DNA of 64,000 bases from Rhodamnia argentea (GCF_020921035.1 NC_063154.1:2542001-2606000); one strand, 5' to 3'. Numbered from the stretch's first letter, positions 1-13,412 are shown. Notes: a model not told the origin generated them from the letters alone. Program-made: numbers and translations.

Positions 1-1165
1 CTCGACCTTTGTGGTCTTAGGCCGGGTGTTGGGGACTAAAAAATGAGCACTAGGGTAGAAGGACCGATCTTGATGGACCAAAGCATGAGCATCGGGGTCC
101 AAACCTCGGCCTTGACGGACCCAAGCTCGGCTACGGGATATCCGGGCATAGGAACCCGGGCACCCGGGACTTGGGCACGAGCACCCGGGTCCTTGGCTAG
201 GCTAATCTAGCCTTCTGAGGACCCGAGTCCGAGCACCGAGGACCCAAGTTTGGCTGTCAAAGTCTTGAACGCTTCATCTCTCTGTTCTTTAGTGTTCAAA
301 ATAGAGAGATAAAGCACTCACGTTGGTAAATTTCACCAACCACCTTCTCTCTCTAATAGCGACTCTGGCTTGCTTGAAGCCAACGATGTGAGATCCAAAC
401 TTAGCGACGTTGAATCTGAAGTCCCGAGCTCAACTCCGACCTCAACGGCGTTGAATTTGACATGAGCACCATCGCCTCGATCGTGATTGATGAAGACTCG
501 GTCATCTTCCTTGACTTGACCGTTGGTTCATAAACTCAATCTTCTTCCAGCGGGGCTTTAGGGTTTAGAACAGAGAGATAATGGGAGAAGAAACGTGGAG
601 AGGGAGAGGGGAGAGTGAAGAGAGATATCCATTTGGGTGTTGGATAGGAAAAGAAGGTTACCCAATACGATGTCGTTTTGCTAACGCATATAAGTTGGGC
701 AAGTATTTTTGCCACGTAGGAAAGAGAAATGATTAAAATATGCCAACATTTTTTGTAAGCCACATTAGACGGACTTAACGGAAGGGCTCGATTGAACCTA
801 TTTGATAAGTGTTAGGATTTAGGTGACAAGTTTTAAAATTTTTTAGTGAACGTATCCCTTAAAAGAAAAATCAATGTCTGATCTGGCCTAAGTTGAAAGC
901 CCAAATCGGCAAGATCTATTTCTGGCAATGTCAATGGGCCTTTGAGGCCCATTATAAGCCAATATCAACTACGATTTCGCAAATCACAGAATTCAAGCGA
1001 GCGAAGCCTTTCAAAACTTTGGCCTTCCTTGCTCCTCCAGTTCTCATACTCTTTATACCTTTTCTTCCTCGCAAGCAACTCCTACTCAGACGCCTGAACA
1101 AGGAGCAAGCGCCGGGAACAATCGCGAAGAAGTCAGGCTCCGGCGATCGCGTTTCGGAGCGAGCG
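1..1165. other. Window edge and upstream region of RPN8
   Basis: No gene is recognised here. The first 250 bases are GC-richer than most spacers and carry loosely repeated runs built on 'gacccaag' and 'cacccggg', which may be the edge of an unidentified repeat. From about 780 the sequence becomes AT-rich, and the last 250 bases are probably the promoter and 5' leader of the proteasome gene. An open frame continues upstream of the RPN8 start (from 893), but nothing in it resembles a protein family, so I treat it as chance. Confidence 0.5.
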
Positions 1166-4100
1166 ATGGACGTGATAAAGACGCAGCAGATATCAGCAAG
1201 GCCGATAGAGAAGGTGATAGTCCATCCTCTGGTCCTTCTCAGCATCGTCGACAATTACAATAGAGTCGCCAAGGACACTCGCAGGCGCGTCGTCGGGGTC
1301 TTGCTCGGTAGCACCTTCAAAGGCACCGTCGATGTCACCAACAGCTATGCAGGTTTCGTGTCGGCTCTCTCTTTTTGATTTTCGGCTTCCCTGATTTGAT
1401 TGGGGATTTTTGCTTTCTCCAGTCGGATTTAGATCTGGATGCATTGGGAATGCTAGTGAGAAACAGTTCATCTCTTGACGTGATTGGTATGGCGTAACTT
1501 GACTTGGTATTGGCGAGAGTGCAATAGGTTCTGTTGAAGAATGAGGTTTAGGATCTTGATTGAGCAAATTTTGGAGAGCTCGCAGCTCAATATTTTGCAA
1601 CGTGGCTTTAGTTTGATCACTAAACGCTTAGGACTATAGTTTCTTTGAGGAAACAAGCTTCAAACTTGTCTACCTTGGCTTTTGGAGGATAAATTAGTTT
1701 GCCGAGTTTGAAGCAGAGCATTCAAGTGGACCATCTGTTATCTCTGACCCTTCAGCGGTGGTTTCTTAAGTGAGGATAAAATTAAAACGAAGATGCAAGG
1801 TGTTGAGTTATGGAAATCATTGAAGGGAAGGCCATAGGCAACTAGAGAGGCATTTGACTTAGTATTTTCTTCCTGAAATTTCTGCCATTTAATGAGGGGA
1901 GCCATCGCAGAAATGGTTTAGTCTGGTGTTTCTATAAAATTGATACCGCTGTTGCTTATTTGAATCTATTAGCTAGCATTTGTCTGGTATTATATGAGTA
2001 TTGGGCTTAGTTTGGTGGCGATGTAGATATTATGTTGTTATCTACAGTCTGCTCGACATGTGATTCATACGAAGATCTCTGCTTATTGATTTTATCTTTT
2101 TTCTGACCTTCAGTACCTTTTGAGGAAGATGAGAAGGATCCGAGCATCTGGTTTCTTGATCACAACTACCATGAATCAATGTTCTCCATGTTCAAGAGAA
2201 TAAATGGTACTTACTTATGGAGTCACCTTTTTATTTCAGTAACTATTTGAAGTGGTAATTGTCTAGTAACGTGCTCTGTGTATTATTTTACAGCGAAGGA
2301 GCATGTTGTTGGATGGTATAGCACTGGTCCCAAGTTGCGAGAAAATGACCTTAATATCCACACATTGTTTGATGAGTAAGACTTTCTGCTGGATTTGTGC
2401 ATGAGATTGAATTATTGCAGTTTCGTGATCGCCCTCTCTATATGTCCCTAAATGTCTAATTTTGTTTTTATTTATGAGTTAGGTGGTCACTTTGTCATAA
2501 GGAAGATAGCGACACAAGTTCCTGTTGCCTTTCTTTTCTTTTAGCATCCTAATTAGGCACATCGTTGTTGAATTCTGTACTGTGCTACGGGTTTCAGATG
2601 GGTTCTGTTGTGGGAGAGGCCTTGTTAATCTTATTTATAAAATCTTCGCTGGGGAAGATCACTTACCTTTGGCGTAGAACATGGGCAAATGTTTGCATTT
2701 GATAGAATAATGAAATGAGTGTAACCGGTACTCTTAGGATGAAGTTGATCAAAAACTCCTTTTTCTTGCTACTTCTAGCATCTTTATATTCAGTCAAACT
2801 AATCTAGTTGTACTTCTATTTCACGGACTGGTCACTCAAACTGCATATGCTACTAATCAAGTTTTACCTCTTGTGTTCAGTTATGTCCTGAACCCTGTGC
2901 TGGTTATAATTGATGTTCAACCCAAGGAACTTGGAATACCAACAAAGGCATACTATGCTGTTGAAGAAGTCAAAGAGGTAAGAGTAGGTAGTTTCCCACC
3001 ATAGCTGCCTCTTGTTGTCAAAATTTAAGCTCAGTGTGCTTTCCATATAACACATATGAGGTTCATTTAAATTTTCTAGGGTTAACCTCTCTTTTTTTTC
3101 CCCCAGAATGCAACTCAGAAGAGCCAGAAAGTATTCGTGCACGTTCCTTCAGAAATTGCTGCCCATGAGGTTGAGGAAATAGGTATGTTTTTGAGATGGG
3201 AAGATTCCTGTCTTGAAATGGTGATGTCATTATTAATCCCAGTCCTAGAGGTCACTGTGACTACATACTGTACCATGAAATGCGTCAATGATTCACTTAT
3301 TGACAGGTGTGGAGCACTTGCTACGTGATGTAAAGGATACAACCATTAGCACCCTTGCCACAGAGGTAACATGTCCTGACACTTTTTTCCTCTTTTTCTT
3401 TTCTTTTTGATACAGTGTCCCGACACTTTTTTAGGCTAATATCTGTATGAGTTTCAATTGTAGAATGAAGATCCACAGATAAAATCTGATTGCTGGTTCT
3501 CCTTAACTCGAGAGTTCATTATTACGTACAGGTCACTGGAAAGCTCACAGCCTTGAAGGGATTGGATGCTCGACTTAAGGAGATAAGAAGTTATCTTGAC
3601 CTCGTCATTGATGGAAAGCTCCCATTAAATCACGAGATCCTGTATCATCTTCAGGTTCATTATCGTCATCTATGAAGAGTGTGGGGATATTTTTCATCTG
3701 TGAGATGCATGCCGACTTCTATGAAATCGATTATTAAAGGACTCATATGGATGATACCTTAAGAATAACTGCATTTGTTGGCAATGAAGTTTATTCTGTT
3801 GGATGCAAAATAGAACCTGGCTCTCTGCTTCTGCTGTATCGGCAGTTAATGTTGCTGACCTGCAAAACTTCTATATTAAGAGCTTCAAGCTTTCTAGCCA
3901 TGTCTTTCTTGTTCATTTAAAGCTTATAGTTTCAGATGGAAATGAAGGAGAGCAGTCTTATTTTTTATTAGCAATTAGGCTGATGGGCTAATGGCCTGTC
4001 TTAGAAAATTCTCAGTTCCGTGCTTATTCATTATCAGAGTTGATAGATAACTTCTCATGTATTTGGGATTATTTAATTAGTTGCAGTTATTTTGTTATTC

Positions 4101-4941
4101 AATCTGTATTGCTTTTGTTGGCCTGTCCTCTCCTTGCTTGCATAATAGTTTAATTAGAAATTACAGATTGCAAACTCATTATAGAATATCAATTATCATT
4201 TATTTTGGACCTTACACTTTTTTTCTTCTGTGGATCCTATAGGATGTCTTTAACCTCCTTCCGAACCTGAATGTCAATGAGTTGATAAAGGCTTTTGCAG
4301 GTAATGGAAGGATATCTTGGGATTTTAATTTTGCCTACTATGCTTACATATTTCCACTTTATCCTTACTGGATAATTTCCTCTTCACAGTTAAAACGAAT
4401 GATATGATGCTAGTTATATATCTCTCTTCCCTCATCCGAAGTGTGATCGCTCTCCATAATTTGATCAACAATAAGGTTCGTCAGCTGCCTTCATTCTAGC
4501 TTATTCTGCTTCCGGTTATTATTCTCCTTCCGGTTGTTGCATGACCACGCAGTCTTCTAGTACTGATTCTACCAGTTCAACTCCTAAGAAAAATTATTTT
4601 TAGGCTTTTAAATGAAGAACCCATGATTACGCTTCCTTTTAGTACAAGATGAGTTACTGACCAGTTTCCTTATTATCAGTACTGAGAGCTTGCTTTTATT
4701 GTCCTACTGACCATCAGTTAATGTAATTGTGCGCGCGCCTTGTTCGTGGACCTGACTAAGCTCCTCTCGAAGTTGCATTTGGGTTTTACTTGTTTCATGC
4801 GATAATCATGCTTATTTATGCTCTATCATTCTTGGACACTTGGATGATATCACTGATTTCTTTTTACAGATTCTCAACAAAGAACACGAAAAGGCTGAAG
4901 ACTCAAAACCTGTCGCCGTACCTGCTGCAGCTGGAAGCTAG
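1166..4941 (+). CDS. RPN8: 26S proteasome non-ATPase regulatory subunit 7 (RPN8), MPN-domain lid subunit
   Basis: RPN8 is a non-catalytic MPN subunit of the 19S lid; it pairs with the deubiquitinase RPN11. I place ten exons at 1166-1352, 2114-2206, 2294-2375, 2881-2977, 3107-3182, 3307-3365, 3532-3654, 4243-4300, 4390-4475 and 4870-4941. All are bounded by GT–AG and keep frame, giving 310 residues, close to the usual plant length of about 308. The start [10 protein letters not shown] matches plant RPN8 and is the first in-frame ATG of that block. The MPN domain covers roughly residues 15-150 ([19 protein letters not shown], then the [13 protein letters not shown] block). The metal-binding HxH of active JAMM enzymes is absent, as expected. 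The C-terminal part ([44 protein letters not shown]) forms the helical lid-interaction tail. PXN begins 1.3 kb downstream on the same strand. Confidence 0.95.
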
Positions 4942-6237
4942 ATGGAAGGATAAAATAACCCTCAAACTCGCCGCAGGTTTTGTTTCAACGATGAATTGTG
5001 TCGTGGGTATTTTGTTATCCTAGTTTTGAGATCGACAAGAATGGGGATGAGCGGGACACGGGAATTGGATATTCTTTGGAAAAATTGTCATTTGATCGTT
5101 AGTTTGTTATATCCCGTGACTTTTAGTAGGTTAATGATGACAACTCTGCAAGTGCCAAAATTCAAAACAACTCAGGTTACCCTTTAGCGTTCTTGATCAT
5201 TTTCTTCTTTTGCCCTCTTTTTTTTCTGAGACAATGTTTAATCGAACTTAACGAGAGGCTTGACTGAGCTAAACTCATCCACATCAAGAGCATACGAGTC
5301 TTGCTACTTATAACGCGTCCCTTTGATTTATACTGCAGTGTTTTTCTAAGTGTAGGTACCTAATCGAGCAAGGATTGATTTTTTTTTTTTTTTTTTTGAA
5401 AGCAAGGATTGAGTTTGGGACCAAGCATTAGAGTTGAATATAATGGACTGATCAAATCGGAAATCGGCTAGATCTGAAATTGGCCAGTTTGGTTCAATTT
5501 TCGGCTCCAATGAGAATTGGACCGATCAGACCGGATCAAATAATATTTTTTTTGTAAAAATAAAATTCATCTAAATTTAAGATGTTTAGGATGATTTTCA
5601 GATTTAGCGATAACGTGACGTAATTAACGAAAGATAATTTAATAAACATATTGTTAATGAGAAAAATTTAATGAAAAATCATAAAAAAAAATGCGATCGA
5701 TTTAATTATTATAGCGCTCGAGAGTCGGTCCTTTCAATTCGATTCTTTTAGGGTACGATCGGATCGGGAGCTGCTCCCTTCCAAGCACCGTGCCAAACTA
5801 TATTTCCATCTTCAATTCCCCTACCAAGACGCCGAAAAAGTTTCGCCAACTCTAAGTAATCCATCACTGTCAAGCTTCAAGAATTCTTAAATGCGCTTTT
5901 TTTCTCCTTTTTCGAGGGAAGGGCATATTCCCAACAAAGGCGTCCTCATCAAGGGGCAAATTGGTCATTTCAGCAACTCCATCCGCTTCCTTGAACGGAA
6001 CGATCACCGAAACCCAAAAGCGAACGTGGGAGATGGATGGTGTGGCGTTTCTGTAACCAATCGCCATCACGCCTACAACACACGTCATTATTCCGCTACA
6101 GCCAAACTCACAGATACTCTCTCTCTCTCTCTCTCTCTCTAGAGGGAAAACCTTGACTCCATTTTCCCGAGAAAACCAGTCGGGAAAAGGAGGCGCGATC
6201 ATTTTCCCGGAAAAAAAGAAAAAGAAAAGGAGGAGCA
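4942..6237. other. Spacer between RPN8 and PXN
   Basis: This holds the 3' end of the RPN8 transcript, a T tract at 5379-5397 and an AT-rich stretch (about 5440-5760). In that stretch short 'gaccgatc/gatcgg' motifs occur in both orientations near its ends, so it could be an old unclassified repeat. The last 350 bases, including (CT)n at 6117-6140, are probably the PXN promoter and leader. I see no gene. Confidence 0.5.
6117..6140. repeat. (CT)n microsatellite in the PXN leader
   Basis: Twelve CT units in a row lie about 100 bases before the PXN start codon. Pyrimidine tracts near transcription starts recur at other genes in this window (13571-13591, 29573-29590). Confidence 0.9.
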
Positions 6238-9200
6238 ATGTCGGACGCTCTGATCAACGGCCTCGCGGGAGCTGGCGGGGGCATCATCGCTCAGCTCATC
6301 ACCTACCCTCTTCAGACTGTAATCACATGCGATCCCTGTCGATTCGTTTCGACTGTTTTTTCTTTTTGGGCCTCCGGGTGCTTCGTGTTTGTTGTACGGT
6401 GTAAGTGATCCTGCTAAAAACGTTCGGATCGCCTCCAGGTGAACGCGCGTCAACAGACGGAGCGCGATCTGAAGAAAGAGAGGAGGAAACTTGGGACCGT
6501 CGAGCAAATGTATCAGGTGCGCGCTTTTGTTTCGCTTGTTTCCGAGGAAACTATGAACATGCGAGGTGTGAAATTGCATTTTGAGCTGATTTGGGGTGTT
6601 GATCTGGGTCAACGCGTGCTCGGTGGTTGAAGTCAATAGAGTCTTAGTCGTTTGGTTGGAACGATCTGTGAGTGGAGTTTTTTTTTTTGTCTCTGTTACG
6701 TGTCCATCTGCTAGTGAGCTGATTTTGTTGCTTTGCTTGCTGTTTAGGTGGTCAAGCAAGAGGGATGGGAACGGTTGTATGGAGGCTTAATGCCGTCGCT
6801 CGTAGGCACGGCTGCATCTCAGGTGAGCTATTGCAATATTGTTCCTCATTATCAAATACGAGCTGCTCACACCTCTCTTCAACTTACCTTCTCGTTATAT
6901 CTTTACAAAATTCTCCGAAATTCTTTCGGAGGAGCATTGGAATGAGTGGTTACCGTTTCAACGGGTTTTCTGTTGTTTCATTTGCATAGAAGATAAGGGG
7001 GGAAATGCGGGATCTGAGACTTAACTCGAGTGGAATGAGAGCAGTAAGATTAAATGTGCTTTTGATGTCGTGGGACGAAAATGCTGGACAGGAATTATGC
7101 CTAGATGTTTGTAGCATGACCTTCATTGCTGCTTTCTTCACATAAATTTGGTTGGGCGTGTATCTAAAATGTGTGCTGGGCCTGCTGAAACAGAGCAGCC
7201 GCTATATGAGATTGTGATTTGCAATGCTCTTGCTATGTGGTCCCATGATGGTAAAGTTTGTGCCATTGCTTCACTCATTTTCTTTAGTCTCTTTGCTGAC
7301 TTTCATTATACTTCATAATCAATGGCAGTCTTCCAAGTTCAAGCAATAAGCCTTTATGTTTGTCCCAAGGTCAAGTTCATTAGATATACCCAAATTGTGT
7401 AGGCCTGTCATAGGCAATTCCTCAAGCTTTTAGTTTCTCTGTATGAGATAGGATCAACCCTGTTTAAATGGGAAAAAGGAAAAGGGAAAATTTAACAAGA
7501 AGATGATGAATGTCCACCGAGGGATTTTTGTGTTAACCTTAAAAAAGGATAGATGTTGAGTCTTAATATGCGCAATATGCACTGCTCATCTTGTTGGATT
7601 GGGTTAGCAAGACGCCTCGAGCTGGGTTACTTGGGTTCTTTTTTTCCTGGAAAAAGAAAAGGGAAAGAATACAGTAGCGTAAATTCTGTAGCTGGGTTAC
7701 TAGAGTTCATTTCTTTTAAGTACAAGGCAACTCCTTCAAAGAATGTGATCGATGAACTACCAGCGGTGTTGCTAAGTTTTTGCATGTGGCAACTTCATTT
7801 GTAAACTTAAAAGGTTCTCCCTCTTCGTTGCCATCAGTTTTCAGAAGTTTATGACAGTTAAATATAATTAAATAATTAGATGTGTCCTCATAGTTTGTCG
7901 GATAGTAATTATATCAACACTCACGACTATCATTTTTTCATATCATTGATGAGCTTAACTGTTAAGTTTGCTACTGTTTTGTTAAACTGAAGCCTAACTG
8001 GTTAATTTGTCCAACTACATCCCCCCCAACAAGGAAAAGTCAAAAAAATATAAAAGAAAAAGTACAGCTCCAAAGCTGTACTTGGAGATTATTTAAGGTG
8101 GGCAAAATCTTAGAAAGGTCATTTTGAGAATCTATTGCATGTGAAACATTTTAATTATAAAGTCTGTTGATTTCTTATGTACCTGCAACTTTCATGCTAC
8201 AGGGTGTTTACTATTATTTCTATCAAATATTCAGGAAGAAAGCAGAAGTTGCTGCACTTGAACGAAGGAAGAATGGGATGGGTGATGGAACAGTTGGAAT
8301 GTTCTCATCACTCGTGGTGGCAGCTTTATCTGGGTAATTTACCAAGTATTATATATTTCCTCTACAAAGCATGGGTGAATGCTGTATATTCACCACATCG
8401 TCATTTTAACATACCCCGTTGTTTTCTGGAAATTGTGATCCGGTTGTGAGAATACATGTGTGGTAGCGGGTGGTTGTTTGATACTTTGGCTGCTTTTATT
8501 GCTAAGACAGGTTTTTTCTGCCCCTATTTTAGTTCTCATTGTAGTATAATGTGCTAAGGAATTGGAGAGGTTATTTTTCCCATTCTTTTGGCCGCGACAG
8601 TGTGGACTTTGAACTGAAATTTGAATATTCGTCATTGTTGGGGTCCCAAGCTGGACCTAACTGGGTTTAGACCTGGCACTCCCCACTGATAGTAGTCTAC
8701 TTCTCCCTTTTCCTTTTCAATTTATGCATTGAATTTTCTGTATAGAATATATTATAATTAACTGGTTGGTTCCCCTTTGCAGGTGCATAAATGTCCTGCT
8801 AACAAACCCAATATGGGTAGTTGTGACCCGAATGCAGGTGAGTGGTTTGTCCAGATTATCTGATGGTTCCTTCGTGCACAAAAGCAATGTGTTTTTGTCA
8901 AGTTTTCACAGTCATGATGCCTATCCAAGTTATCCTTTTCATCTTCTTTTTGAGAATTCATGTCTTGCACGCCTTGTAATTGGAAAATCCTTTTTTCCAT
9001 TTGACGGGAAAATATATTTTCCTATGAAGCCATTTGGTTTGTCTCATTGTTGTAACGTAACGATTCAGGAGACATTGCAATAAATTCCTCCAAGATAGTG
9101 CTTTTTGTTTTTGGTTTTTTTTTTTTTTTTTTTTTGGGGGGGGGGGGGGAGGGATAGGGATTGTCTGACGTACTATCTTGTATGGTTCAGAACTTTGAAT

Positions 9201-11744
9201 TAATAGAAGTAAATCTAGCTTGTTTTGTGCATGCGAGTACAGGCGTGTGCTATTTTGCAGTCCTTTTGTCATAAAACTTTGTGTGGACCTGCAGACTCAC
9301 ACAAAAATCTCAAAGAAGTCTGAATTGGATACGGTTGCTCCAGATGATGCAATTCTTGCTGCTGTAGAGCCTCCTCCTTATGGAACTGGCCATGTGGTAG
9401 GTTCTTCTCCTTTTGGGCCTGAGAGGAATCTGTCACTTAAAATGAGTTCCCTTCTCTGTGTCTCGCCTTCTAACTTCTCTCAGTACATACTATAGTAGCT
9501 CATATGCTTTCTCTATCTTTAGCGCATGTATTAAGTGCTAAAATCATTACAGGGGTAAACGTTTTATAGTTTCCTTGTGGGAATTTTGCAACTTTTGCTG
9601 TTGTTAAATCGTAGAATATGGCTATTGGCGTTAGTTGGAACAGGACTCTGTGAGAAAATTTTAGCTGCTGCAGGAGCACGATGATCCCATCTATCCAAGC
9701 CAATCCCCATGCACCATGGGTTATGAATTTCCTTATTTCAATGCTTGGCACGTAGTGATTCGGTTGGATGAAATGGAATGTCAACTCCAGAAGCAGCTAA
9801 ATGTCTCTTCCTTTGTGAACGTGGTCTTTGTAGAGTGTGCTTGTGCCCTTAAATGCATTTTTGTTGTTTATATGTTTGGTAGTTTGACTGTATAGAGCAA
9901 CCTGATGCACAGCGGCATTCTCATGGTTGACTCTCTCCTCCATTGGGTTGTATCTTGCCAAAAGATGACCCTTATGTATAATTTTGCAATGACAGTGCCC
10001 ATTGACGAGCTCTTCTGTCTGGTGGTCTGGAAGAACTAGTTGAACTTAACCTTTAATGCCGATTATGGCAGACTGAGTGATGAAGCGATCACGAGCTTCT
10101 TTTTGGTCTAGTTTAATTATCCATTGGCTGGTTGAAAATCAGATTAACCTTCCTTGGCCCCACCTAATCCATGGACTTGATTTAGGCGGTATTCATATAT
10201 TTTGGAGAGACATATGTTTCATACAAGACCTGATAACCAAGAAAATTACTATGTAATTTATAGATTTATTTATTTAGAAAGGGAATTGGTGGCATTTTCT
10301 TGCCTGTATTTCAATCCGACTTCCTTATCTGAAGATGCGAGGTTTATGCTATAGTTTCTCTTCTGCTTACTTGTCTTCTTTTTCTTATAACATTGAACAG
10401 ATTCAAGAAGTGTACGATGAAGCTGGATTCTGGGGTTTCTGGAAAGGTGTATTCCCTACATTGATAATGGTATGTGAGAGATGACTTTTGTATTTGCAAA
10501 GGTGGTAATATTGATTTTTTCCCTCTGATATGTACAGGTAAGTAATCCTTCCCTTCAGTTCATGCTGTATGAAAATATGTTAAAGAAGTTAAACAAGAGA
10601 CGCGCGCTGAAGGGCAAGAGTGTTCCAACTGCTCTGGAGGTGACTTTGGTCTCGACTTTCTAGCAATACTATGACTCATAGAAGAGCTTTGTTTCTTTGT
10701 ATTGCCTTATTTCTTCAAGCACTCTCTCATCCCCAATCAATAAAAATTTCTTCTTGCCAGATCTTCCTCCTAGGAGCCTTGGCTAAACTTGGTGCCACTG
10801 TTGTGACATATCCTCTTCTAGTTGTCAAGGTGAGTTACCTGGGATTGTAAAAGAACTGAATGAATTGTGCATCTGCTTTTCTTTCCAACCACGAATAAGT
10901 ATTGATGTTTCTATTCTGTCTTTAAGATTTGTGGAATGCGGGCCAAGGCTGAAAAAGAAAAGCCATATCGAAAACGACTGGCTGGCTTTTATACACTGGA
11001 AGAAGATTTTGATTTTGGGTAGGGGAAAATATGATTTACAAACAAACAAAAATTTAGTAATTATGAACGGAAAGCTGCAGAAGATCAAAGGAGAAGTGGA
11101 ACTTAGGAAAGCTAGTCTTCTTTTCTGTATTCCTTTAGCTATAAGCATATTGATGAAGTTCAGATACTGCAAAGTAAATACTAACTACCCCATGTTAATG
11201 TCTCTAAAATATTATGGGATAAAGCTTGAAATCTCTTGACTGTTCCATTTCCTTAAAGATTTCCCTTGTCTTTGCAGGCGAGGCTTCAAGCTAAACAGGC
11301 TACTACTGGAGATAAAAGACATCATTATAGAGGTTATTATTGAGTTATGCTGACATTTCTTGTACTATCCCATTCTTTAATGGGATTGCGAGTTAGTGCA
11401 TCTGCATGATCCAGATATTGTAATGCATTTTATGATCTATGTCAAGGACTATAATCATTCAATCTTATCATGCCTGTCACTCTTTTTAAACTCCCAGTCC
11501 GTGACATGCTATGTGTACTGATGTTGTGCTGTTTCATTTCTCCAATGCAGGCACATCAGATGCCATCTTGAAGATGATACGCTATGAAGGCCTCTATGGG
11601 TTTTACAAAGGAATGAGTACAAAAATTGTTCAGAGCGTGCTTGCTGCAGCTGTGTTGTTCATGGTCAAGGAAGAACTTGTGAGAGGTGCTCGGTTCCTGC
11701 TAGCTGGAGATGGTGTTGATGCCTTGAGGTCGAAACCTCCATGA
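6238..11744 (+). CDS. PXN: Peroxisomal NAD carrier (mitochondrial carrier family, PXN type)
   Basis: PXN proteins import NAD+ into peroxisomes in exchange for AMP/NADH-type nucleotides and support fatty-acid beta-oxidation. Eleven exons: 6238-6318, 6439-6516, 6748-6822, 8203-8333, 8783-8837, 9295-9396, 10401-10469, 10538-10639, 10761-10829, 11278-11332, 11551-11744. All use GT–AG and give 336 residues (Arabidopsis PXN, At2g39970, is about 331). Three solute-carrier repeats are visible, each ending its first helix with a degenerate signature: YPLQTVNARQQ, NPIWVVVTRMQ and YPLLVVKARLQ. The acidic residue of the usual PX[DE]XX[KR] motif is replaced, which is typical of the peroxisomal nucleotide-carrier branch. 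The loop TISKKSELD...EPPPYGTGH between repeats 1 and 2 belongs to the plant protein. The start codon opens the MSDALINGLAGAGGG block. SPC25 follows 1.9 kb downstream, as in Arabidopsis. Confidence 0.95.
9115..9149. repeat. T21–G14 homopolymer junction in PXN intron 5
   Basis: A run of 21 T is followed directly by 14 G inside the intron between exons 5 and 6. It is a low-complexity tract, probably length-variable and prone to assembly error. Confidence 0.9.
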
Positions 11745-11767
11745 CAGGACACATGCGCGCGCTCGCG

Positions 11768-11769
<2 letters not shown>

Positions 11770-11799
<30 letters not shown>
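11770..11799. repeat. (TC)n microsatellite in the PXN 3' UTR
   Basis: About 15 TC units begin 25 bases after the PXN stop codon, preceded by alternating GC-rich dinucleotides (gcgcgctcgcgc). Confidence 0.9.
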
Positions 11800-11802
<3 letters not shown>

Positions 11803-12660
11803 TTGCAGCATTGCTCATTCCGCAACGCATTTAGGTAAGTTATCAATTACACACGAGTAGGAGGGGGAATGCGGAAATAATTCGTGCCAAAGCAGTCTTA
11901 TTATTTGTGTTTCACAAGATGCTAACAATTGATTCCGCTGCGGACAATCCGATTGTGGAATCCATGTGCGATTCCCCATTGTTTTCTTAGTATAGCTAGA
12001 CAGACTTTCCATCCTCTTCTGTTCTCTCTTTTTTTATTTTTTTCCTCGGTTTTCATTCACAAACGAACATGTTGAAGTTCTGGGGTGGTCGACGTTCTCA
12101 TCTTATCATGGGGTTTTATTGCGTCTTTCTTGTGATGTAACCCGGGGCGCACTGCATGTTTTATCATGCTCATAGGACGCTCCACCCCTCCTCGTTCGTG
12201 ATTGGGACAGTGCCATATTAGAAATTTGAAGTGAGTGCCATAAACTCGAAAAAGGAAAGACAAGTGAAGGGAACAAGATTGGAACATTACGTGCCTGCTG
12301 AATTCACTCCACCATCAACTCCAATAAAAAAGAATAATTTCACTGCTAATCTCAGTTGATTGGTTGTCGTTAAGTTATCCAATTTAGGCTGGAGGGAAAG
12401 TATCGTCCTAGAGGAGTGAATGCCCTACACCTATCTGGCACATGCACTGCTGTAGCTATCGTGAAGTATGTCTCCTGGGAAGTATGTTCACAGAATGAAA
12501 CTTAAAGAACTCACTAGGGGCCACAGGTGTGATGATGTATGTAGTTCTATTGAATGCAAAGCAAAGAATCTTACCCGGGTTTGACATGTAAATCCTCTTG
12601 AAAGAGAGGTATGCCTTAAGAACTGTGTACACAAGTGATGCATAGTTATCGTTACCTCAT

Positions 12661-12740
12661 GCTGTAAGGTGTTGGATTGTCACACAACGAGCACAATCCT
12701 GCTGTAAGGTGTTGGATTGTCACACAACGAGCACAATCCT
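12661..12740. repeat. Perfect 40-bp tandem duplication
   Basis: The 40-base unit starting gctgtaaggtgttggattgt occurs twice head to tail (12661-12700 and 12701-12740) with no difference between copies. This points to a recent duplication or an assembly artefact. No coding potential is seen. Confidence 0.95.
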
Positions 12741-12899
12741 TGTGTTTGGTTGCCACAGAGCCTCAAACAACTTGTCGAGTAACTCAACCATTTTCTTTTG
12801 GATAAATAATTTCATGTCTCTCCACAAATTGCAGCCACCGTGGTCCAACTATACATCCACCTAATTCATCTTTGAAGAGTAATAATTACTTTAAAAACC

Positions 12900-13412
12900 C
12901 AGTCTATTGAAAAATGACTCAATTTCCTAAAGATTCTCAATTATATCCTGAAATTTTTGTCTTAAAAAAAATCCTAGTTTCTAGTCAAGTCTATTCTATC
13001 CCGAATTTTTTTATTGAAATAAACCCTGACTTTATATTAAGTCCAAATATCTAAATTTTGACCCTAATCTCAAATCTGTATCATTAACCTTTTGTTCAAA
13101 AAAACATTGTCAGTGGTCCTTAATGGTGATTTTGGCGACTTTTGGATGGAAGGTTAGCGGAGGTTTTTTTGAAATTAGATTGAAAGTTGATTATTCTTTT
13201 TAGACAAGAAAAAGTTCCAGCAAATAAGAGATTAGAGTTAAAGTTGGTCATTTAAAAAAAAAAAATGTCGAGGGCGAATTTTGGACTGAATTTATAGTTG
13301 GAGATTTTTTTTTTTAGATAATAGGAAGTTCATGGAAGAATTAGGATTGTTATTAAATTCGGGACAGAATTGAGACTTGACGTAAATTTTGGGATTTTTA
13401 TAAGGGATTAAG
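12900..13412. mobile_element. AT-rich foldback (long inverted repeat) element, copy 1
   Basis: The left part (about 12930-13110) and the reverse complement of the right part (about 13120-13412) align imperfectly. Shared blocks include 'gtcaagtct' followed by 'attctatcccgaatt' on the left and 'attctgtcccgaatt' on the right arm. The centre carries 'ccttaatggtgattttggcg'. There is no transposase frame, so it resembles a non-autonomous foldback or MITE-like DNA element. Ends are approximate and no target duplication was found. It is old, judging from divergence of the arms. Confidence 0.45.

Noticed and set aside
1-250. GC-rich repeated runs at the window start, considered as part of an LTR
   Set aside because: The element would extend outside the window and no LTR end or target duplication can be seen.
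893-1378. A 161-codon frame extending upstream of RPN8
   Set aside because: Only its last part is RPN8 exon 1; the upstream part resembles nothing and the conserved N-terminus begins at the ATG at 1166.
5440-5770. AT-rich segment with gaccgatc/gatcgg motifs at both ends, considered as a transposon
   Set aside because: The inverted motifs are short and imperfect, and no target duplication is visible; noted only as possible old repeat.
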